64,000 bases of DNA from Arthrobacter caoxuetaonis. Lineage in GTDB: Bacteria > Actinomycetota > Actinomycetes > Actinomycetales > Micrococcaceae. The DNA lies in the NCBI RefSeq assembly GCF_023921125.1, contig NZ_CP099466.1:3410001-3474000 (forward strand), given 5' to 3'. The position numbers were made by a program, and so were the translations under genes. Every line of letters begins with the position of its first letter. Within the stretch, counting starts at the first letter, position 1. The notes beneath the pieces were generated by a model. The model saw only the letters and a list, made by a program, of their open reading frames with translations, had not been told where the DNA came from and ran no database searches. This document shows positions 59,233 through 64,000 of this stretch, piece by piece.

Positions 59233-60725
59233 CTGCCTTCCCGGTTCCCAGGCCCGCGGACGAGTTCCTCGACCGTAGCCCGGGCGCCGGCGTCGTGCAG
59301 GGAGGCCAGGGCCCGTGTGTAGGCCTGGACAAAACGGTCATTCGAGGCGAGGTCCCCGAAGAGCTCGGGCTGGGACACAAAGGCCAGCGGATCTTCACGG
59401 TTCCGGGCAGCGGCGGTCATCAGCGGCCCGCGCAGGCGGTCCACCACGGTGATCGCCTCATCCTGCTCATCAGTTCCCTCGTCATAGCGTGCCCAGCTGG
59501 CCACGATTGCCGCGGACCGGTGAATCTCGCCGCCGGCCTCGAGGTTCTCGCGGATGACGGGCAGCAGCCACTTGGGGATCCGGTCGGAGCTTTCGGCGCA
59601 GAGCCGGGCCAGGGTATCGCGGACATGCTCGTTGGAGAAACGTTCAATCAGTTTGTGCCGGTATTCATCCAGGTCCACACCGGGCAGCGGCTTGAGCGTG
59701 GGCGTGGCCTCGCGCTCCATGTAATCCAGCAGGAACCGGGCAAAGACCGGATCCTGGCAGACCTCGTGGGCGTAGCGGTAGCCGGCCAGGTACCCGAAGT
59801 AGCAAAGACCCTGGTGGCTTGCGTTGAGCAGGCGCAGCTTCATGAGTTCGTAGGGCTCGACGTCGTCCACCACCTGCACGCCGGCATCTTCGAACGGCGG
59901 CCGGCCCAGTGGAAAATGGTCTTCCAGGACCCACTGTTCGAAGTCCTCGCTCACCACCGGCCAGGAATCCTCTATGCCGAAGTCCTCCGCGACCATGGCC
60001 CGGTCCGCATCCGTGGTGACGGGGGTGATCCGGTCCACCATCGAGTTGGGAAAAGCCACGTTGGTCCGCATCCACTCCCCCAGTTTCGGGTCGCGGAGGT
60101 CCGCGAAGGCGGTGAACATCCTGCGGGCTACGTCTCCGTTGCCCTGGATGTTGTCGCAGGACATCACGGTGAACGGCGGTACGCCTGCATCCCGGCGTCG
60201 GGCGAGCGCCTCGGTGACCAGCCCGAAAACGGTTGCCGGAACGGCTCCGGGAGCCAGGTCCGCCTGCACGTCCGGGTTGCCGGCGTCGAATTCCCCGGTG
60301 ACGTGGTGGAAGTTGTATCCGCCTTCGGTGATGGTCAGGGAAACGATCCGGGTCTGCGGGGAGGCCATCTTCGCGATGACGGCTTCCGGATCCTCCGGTG
60401 CCAGCAGGTATTCAGTGATGGAACCGATCACCCGGCCTGCGCGGGTGCCGTCCGGGTTCTTCAGCACCAGGGTGTACAGGCAGTCCTGGGCATCCATGAC
60501 GGACTTCATCGCCGCATCGGCGGGCAGCACTCCGACGCCGCAGATACCCCAGTCAAGGGCCTTTCCGGCGTTCATCAGCCGGTCCAGGTACATGGCCTGA
60601 TGGGCACGGTGGAAACCGCCGACACCAAAATGGACAATCCCGGTGCTCACCTGCGAACGGTCGTACTGCGGGGCGGACAGGGCCCGGGGAAGGCTCGCCA
60701 GGGACGTCGTGCTGAGCTTGCTCAT
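59229..60725 (-). CDS. mannitol dehydrogenase family protein
   Basis: A 498-residue polyol-specific long-chain dehydrogenase that interconverts mannitol and fructose or related polyol/ketose (fructuronate/tagaturonate) pairs. The NAD(P)-binding start is GIVHFGVGGFHRAHQAMYLDRLMNAG, and the catalytic Lys with partner Asn/His lie in MKLRLLNASHQGLCYFGYLAG (K...N..H). SDRITPVTTDAD-like VDRITPVTTD is also family sequence. It is preceded by two copies of the TCAAATGAGC-type motif found upstream of the transporter operon, so it is likely in the SorC regulon. Confidence 0.93.
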   Translation of the reverse strand: MSKLSTTSLASLPRALSAPQYDRSQVSTGIVHFGVGGFHRAHQAMYLDRLMNAGKALDWGICGVGVLPADAAMKSVMDAQDCLYTLVLKNPDGTRAGRVIGSITEYLLAPEDPEAVIAKMASPQTRIVSLTITEGGYNFHHVTGEFDAGNPDVQADLAPGAVPATVFGLVTEALARRRDAGVPPFTVMSCDNIQGNGDVARRMFTAFADLRDPKLGEWMRTNVAFPNSMVDRITPVTTDADRAMVAEDFGIEDSWPVVSEDFEQWVLEDHFPLGRPPFEDAGVQVVDDVEPYELMKLRLLNASHQGLCYFGYLAGYRYAHEVCQDPVFARFLLDYMEREATPTLKPLPGVDLDEYRHKLIERFSNEHVRDTLARLCAESSDRIPKWLLPVIRENLEAGGEIHRSAAIVASWARYDEGTDEQDEAITVVDRLRGPLMTAAARNREDPLAFVSQPELFGDLASNDRFVQAYTRALASLHDAGARATVEELVRGPGNREGS

Positions 60726-60768
60726 GAGTCACACCTGTCGGAAGAACGGATAGGTGCGGCTCAATTTA

Positions 60769-60801
60769 TCATGTGAGCGCAGCAGTTCTACTCAAATGAG
60801 C
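60769..60801. promoter_or_regulatory. candidate SorC sites before the mannitol dehydrogenase gene
   Basis: TCAAATGAGC at 60792-60801 matches exactly the reverse motif at 56514-56523, and TCATGTGAGC at 60769-60778 differs at two positions. Their centres are 23 bases apart. They lie 44-76 bases ahead of the start codon, suiting a promoter-overlapping repressor. Confidence 0.65.
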
Positions 60802-60821
60802 GGGCTCAGGTGCCGCAGACG

Positions 60822-61022
60822 CTAATCGACCAGTTCGGACTGCGTCTCGATGAAGTCCCAGTCCCGCATATCCAGGATGGGATCGATGACCGGGCCGCCC
60901 GCTTCGGCGATCCGGTCCTGAATTTTGTTGGGAATACCGTCCTGCCGCAGGTTCTCCCTAAGCCACTGCTTAGCCGTGGTGTCGAGGTACGGCCACCACC
61001 GTTCGATCTTGATGGGCTGCAT
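60822..61022 (-). CDS. small hypothetical protein
   Basis: A 66-residue acidic protein beginning MQPIKIERWWPYLDTTAKQW and ending IETQSELVD. GGGGCAGGAC precedes the ATG at 61022; a longer frame from 61061 is not supported. The Trp-rich start and WLRENLRQDGIPNKIQDRIAEAGGPVI core suggest a single small helical domain. I do not recognise a family. It is on the same strand as, but over 90 bases from, the mannitol dehydrogenase gene. Confidence 0.6.
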   Translation of the reverse strand: MQPIKIERWWPYLDTTAKQWLRENLRQDGIPNKIQDRIAEAGGPVIDPILDMRDWDFIETQSELVD

Positions 61023-61189
61023 GTCCTGCCCCTTTCCTTCACGGTAGGTCCACGGTGCCACCGGTCCCCAGAGCGCGCAAGAGGCGTGCCGAAGACCGCC
61101 CGCGGCGGACTGTAAAGGCAGCGGCGACCTGAACTGCCGCCGGGATGAACCCCCTTGTCAGAGGGGTAGGGTCAGGCTTCGCCGAGCGG

Positions 61190-62305
61190 CTAGGGAAGCG
61201 TGGTGATGCTCTCGATGGAAGCCCGTGCGTCTTCTGCGAGCGTCGGCGGGATGGGCGCGCTCTTGGCGGCGTCGGCCGATGCCTGCTGGCCTTCATCGCT
61301 GATCACGTACTGGCCGAAGGTCTTGACGAGCTCAACCGTGTCCGCATCCTCGTAGCCGCTGCAGAAGATCTGGTAGGACACCAGAATCAGCGGGTAGGCT
61401 CCGGGCGCCGTCGTCGTGCGGTCAAGGTGCAGGGCAATGTCATGCTCGCCGCGTCCGGGCACACGGGTGCTCTGCTCGACGGCGATCGCCGCACCCTCGG
61501 CGCTGATGGGGACGTACTCTTCACCGACCTTGAGATTGACGGTACCCAGGGATTCATCCACTACCGAGTCATCCGAGTAGGCCACGGCGCCCTCGGTCCG
61601 GGTAACGGTGCTGATGACGCCGGCGCTGCCCTGAGCGTTTTCGCCGCCGAGGCCGCCGGGCCAGGAACCGGACGGATCCGTGGGCCACGCTTCGGGGGCC
61701 GCCTCATGCAGATACTCGGTGAAGTTTTCGGTGGTACCGGAATCGTCCGCGCGGCTCACGGCCGTGATCCGGGTGGCGGGCAGCTGCACTCCGGGGTTCT
61801 GGCCTGCGATTGCCGGATCGTTCCAGGCGTCGATTTCGCCGCGGAAGATTTTCGCGATGGTGGCAGCGTCGAGATTCAGCGTGTCGATGCCGGGAAGGTT
61901 GAACGCCACTGCAATGGGGGAGATGTAGGCGGGAATATCCAGGGCGCCGTCAGGTCCGCAGACTTTCCGGGCCTCCTCCAGTTCCTCGTCCTGGAGATAG
62001 GCGTCCGATCCGGCGAACTGCACGGCACCGGCCAGGAGTGCGTTGCGTCCGGCGCCCGAGCCATCCGGGGAGTACTGGACCTGGACCTTGGGATGCAGCA
62101 CGCGGAAGCCGCCGATCCAGGCATCCATGGCAGGGCCCTGTGCCGTGGACCCGGAACCGGAGATGATCCCCTCCAGCTTGGAGGTGCTGTTTTCCGCGGC
62201 TTTGCGCTGTTCCTCACCCAGGGGGTAGTCAGAACCGCAGGCAGAAAGCGCCAGCGCTGCGGCGGCGGCCACTGCCAGGGCACGAAGGGAACGGGAACTG
62301 CGCAC
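61190..62305 (-). CDS. pstS: phosphate-binding lipoprotein
   Basis: A 371-residue periplasmic-type phosphate-binding protein. The signal peptide ends in the lipobox ALSACGSD with the lipidated Cys near residue 23. Phosphate-contact motifs are IISGSGSTAQGPAMDAW, VQFAGSDAYL and SRADDSGTTENFTEYL. The start is GTG with AAGGAG upstream. The pstCAB transporter genes are not next to it here, so it is either an orphan copy or its partners lie elsewhere. Confidence 0.93.
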   Translation of the reverse strand: MRSSRSLRALAVAAAAALALSACGSDYPLGEEQRKAAENSTSKLEGIISGSGSTAQGPAMDAWIGGFRVLHPKVQVQYSPDGSGAGRNALLAGAVQFAGSDAYLQDEELEEARKVCGPDGALDIPAYISPIAVAFNLPGIDTLNLDAATIAKIFRGEIDAWNDPAIAGQNPGVQLPATRITAVSRADDSGTTENFTEYLHEAAPEAWPTDPSGSWPGGLGGENAQGSAGVISTVTRTEGAVAYSDDSVVDESLGTVNLKVGEEYVPISAEGAAIAVEQSTRVPGRGEHDIALHLDRTTTAPGAYPLILVSYQIFCSGYEDADTVELVKTFGQYVISDEGQQASADAAKSAPIPPTLAEDARASIESITTLP

Positions 62306-62546
62306 GGTGGGGTGCTCCTTTGGGGGAAAGCGGCATCAGGCGGCCCGGAGTTCAATGCCTTGGAATCGGCACGTCCGGTTGCAACTTCAAGGCTAGCCGC
62401 CGATTAGTCCCCACCGCCAACTGGGAGCTGCCCCTGCCCTTGGCTGCCCCTGAAGGTAGTGGAAGGATGGGCTCACTCCGGACCACAGCGCGGCCACGAA
62501 GGCGGAATCGCCCAGGTGCCCCCGGTCCCTGCCCCAAGGGGGTTCA

Positions 62547-62930
62547 ATGCTGGTTGCTGCAGCGATACTGACCGTGGTTTCCGCCGCCGTGCACTTCTAT
62601 TTCTTCTTCCTGGAATCCCTGCGCTGGACCGCAGCCGAGACCATGGGTGTGTACGGAATCACTTCTGAGCAGGACGCGGAAACCACCCAGCCGCTGGCCT
62701 ACACGCAGGGCTTCTACAACCTGTTCCTGGGGGTGGGTGCTGTCCTGGGGGTCCTGCTCATCGGCGTCGGCAATCCCGCAGCCGGACTGACCCTGATGAG
62801 CTTCTCCACCGCCTGCATGGTCCTGGCCTCGGTGGTGCTGCTGGCCGGCCGGTGGCCGCTGGGGCGGATTGCCCTCATCCGCGGGATTCCGGCGCTGCTG
62901 GCGCTGCTTCTCACCCTCATTGGCGCGTAA
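62547..62930 (+). CDS. DUF1304 membrane protein
   Basis: A 127-residue protein with four hydrophobic segments. The start MLVAAAILTVVSAAVHFYFFFLESLRWTA and the middle YTQGFYNLFLGVGAVLGVLLIG are the typical DUF1304 pattern, small membrane proteins of unknown function. AAGGGGG precedes the ATG. It is divergent from pstS with 241 bases between them and is not linked to a pathway. Confidence 0.85.
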   Translation: MLVAAAILTVVSAAVHFYFFFLESLRWTAAETMGVYGITSEQDAETTQPLAYTQGFYNLFLGVGAVLGVLLIGVGNPAAGLTLMSFSTACMVLASVVLLAGRWPLGRIALIRGIPALLALLLTLIGA

Positions 62931-62959
62931 CCCTGCCATCGCCCCGGAATAGACAGGCG

Positions 62960-63868
62960 CTAGGCAGGCGCGGGGACGATGTCGTACGCCGCCTCCGTCC
63001 ACAGGTGGAACAAGGCATAGGCGCGCCAGGGCCGCCAGTCTTCGGCCAGACGTGATGCCTCCTTCGCGGTGGCAACCCCCAGGGCCCGCCGAAGGACCAG
63101 GTCCCCGGGAATGAACGCGTCCCGGTCCCCCGCAGCGCGGACTTCCAGGTAGTCCGCGGTCCAGGGTCCGATGCCGGGAAGGGCCAGCAGCGCCGGACGG
63201 ACCGCCTGCCAGTCACTGTGCCGTCCCAGCTCCAGCCCGCCGGCTGCAGCTTCTGCAAGGGCATGGATGCTTCCCGCGCGGGCGCCGGTGATCCGCACTG
63301 CCGCCTGCAGGTCAGCGGGCGCGACGGCGGCCAGTTCGCCCGGCGCGGGGAAGGTCCGGAGTCCGCCGGGGCCGGCGGTTCCATAGGCAGCGACCAGGCG
63401 GGCGGCAAAGGTACGGGCCGCAGCAAGCGACACCTGCTGCCCGAGGACGGTCAGCACCGCTGTCTCAAACCCGTCCACCGAACCGGGGATTCGGAGTCCG
63501 GGATAGCGTTCGACCAGCGGGGCCAGCCGGGGGAAGCCAGCCAGCGCGGTGTCTACGGCGTGCGTATCGGCGTCGAGGTCCAGCCAGCTGCGGACCGCAC
63601 CAAGGCAGCCTGCGTCGTTCTCCTGCCGGCCGCCGTTCAGGCTCACGGAGACCCCGTCCGGTGCACCGATGCCGATCTGCGCCAGCACCGGTCCGCCGGG
63701 GGCAGGCCACAGCCGGGTAAGGACTGCGCCCGACGGCGTCACCTCCACTGTTTCCAGCCCCGGCACGGCGTGGGCGGCCAGGCTGCGGACGAGCGGCTGC
63801 CACGGAAACGGGCCGGCCGCGGCCAGCACGTACATGCGGTCCGGCTCCCCCGCCTCCGCCGGGCTCAT
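62960..63868 (-). CDS. alkA: DNA-3-methyladenine glycosylase II (AlkA type)
   Basis: A 302-residue base-excision glycosylase. The helix-hairpin-helix is LLALPGIGPWTADYLEVRA and the catalytic Asp is in AFIPGDLVLRRALG; LTVLGQQVSLAAARTFAARLV is the conserved helix before it. The N-terminal 110 residues form the AlkA-specific domain. It removes alkylated purines from DNA. The ATG at 63868 overlaps the alkB stop, so the two repair genes are coupled. Confidence 0.93.
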   Translation of the reverse strand: MSPAEAGEPDRMYVLAAAGPFPWQPLVRSLAAHAVPGLETVEVTPSGAVLTRLWPAPGGPVLAQIGIGAPDGVSVSLNGGRQENDAGCLGAVRSWLDLDADTHAVDTALAGFPRLAPLVERYPGLRIPGSVDGFETAVLTVLGQQVSLAAARTFAARLVAAYGTAGPGGLRTFPAPGELAAVAPADLQAAVRITGARAGSIHALAEAAAGGLELGRHSDWQAVRPALLALPGIGPWTADYLEVRAAGDRDAFIPGDLVLRRALGVATAKEASRLAEDWRPWRAYALFHLWTEAAYDIVPAPA

Positions 63869-64000
63869 TCCATTCCCGTCATCCGGAGGGTGATGTTGAT
63901 CCTGCCCTTGCTCAGTCCGTTCTCAGGATCGGCGGTCCCGGCCAGCGTTTTGGGCACCCCGTGGTACGCGAAACGGGAAGGACCGCCGAAGACGAACAGG
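63865..64000 (-). CDS. alkB: alkylated DNA repair dioxygenase AlkB, C-terminal end
   Basis: Only the last 44 residues are in the window; the 5' part lies beyond the right edge. The visible sequence FVFGGPSRFAYHGVPKT and ISNI-like INITLRMTGME match the C-terminus of AlkB-type 2-oxoglutarate/iron dioxygenases: the His of YHGV is the third iron ligand and the Arg of INITLR binds 2-oxoglutarate. They demethylate N1-methyladenine and N3-methylcytosine. It precedes alkA in one operon. Confidence 0.85.
   Translation of the reverse strand, partial: LFVFGGPSRFAYHGVPKTLAGTADPENGLSKGRINITLRMTGME

Noticed and set aside
59295..60776. Plus-strand open frame opposite the mannitol dehydrogenase gene
   Set aside because: Antisense shadow with no family sequence.

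Overview
The window is one contiguous stretch of a high-GC actinobacterial chromosome. Codon use, the small gene repertoire (asp23/amaP stress module, GAF-ANTAR protein, ATPase-less sugar ABC transporter, malate synthase A, initiator tRNA with encoded CCA) and protein character point to Arthrobacter or a close relative in the Micrococcaceae; this assignment is inference. Genes are tightly packed, many overlapping by the four bases ATGA or GTGA. I see no transposase, integrase or CRISPR array.

Layout. 1-224: start of a probable MBL-fold hydrolase cut by the edge. 327-2707: five-gene alkaline-shock/envelope-stress operon on the minus strand. 3053-9006: malate synthase, an alcohol dehydrogenase, a small helix-turn-helix protein, alanine dehydrogenase and an aromatic-acid type transporter. 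9087-13847: sugar-type oxidoreductase coupled to a GAF-ANTAR regulator, two small genes, and a large HPII-type catalase. 13980-16829: a small RiPP-like locus consisting of a 16-residue peptide gene, a stand-alone lantibiotic-dehydratase C-terminal-like (SpaB_C/thiopeptide-type) protein, a 63-residue protein, a terminator, and a divergent TrmB/LuxR-type regulator. This is the most original item. 16875-23434: aminotransferase, a 2-oxoacid dehydrogenase operon (E1 alpha, E1 beta, E2, small membrane protein) and a HisC-type aminotransferase. 23538-30475: housekeeping and small genes, including a WXG100-like/alpha-beta hydrolase pair, purB and rlmN.

30541-34584 holds a GntR regulator with a divergent DUF1932 dehydrogenase/DUF6282 pair, a cytidine-deaminase-fold deaminase and an SMP-30 lactonase. 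35990-47965 is a catabolic region: on the minus strand CocE-type esterase, MBL hydrolase, HSL-type esterase, FAD monooxygenase and two phosphotriesterase-family proteins (one having lost almost all metal ligands); on the plus strand a DHA2-type exporter, a complete class I P450 system (P450, 3Fe-4S ferredoxin, ferredoxin reductase) and a TetR regulator. Two copies of one dyad sit in the divergent promoter region between the two arms. 48073-52145 is an aldehyde dehydrogenase/GMC oxidoreductase pair with an AraC-type regulator.

52218-60725 is a polyol-uptake region: zinc-type polyol dehydrogenase, two permeases and a binding lipoprotein, a divergent SorC-family regulator and, beyond the initiator tRNA and an amino-acid permease, a mannitol-dehydrogenase family enzyme. 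A repeated motif (GCTCATTTGA) in front of both the transporter and the mannitol dehydrogenase suggests that one regulator controls both. 60822-64000 carries a small hypothetical gene, an orphan phosphate-binding lipoprotein PstS, a DUF1304 membrane protein and an alkB-alkA DNA alkylation repair pair (alkB cut by the right edge). A 58-bp palindromic element occurs twice, at 35904-35961 and 48015-48072.
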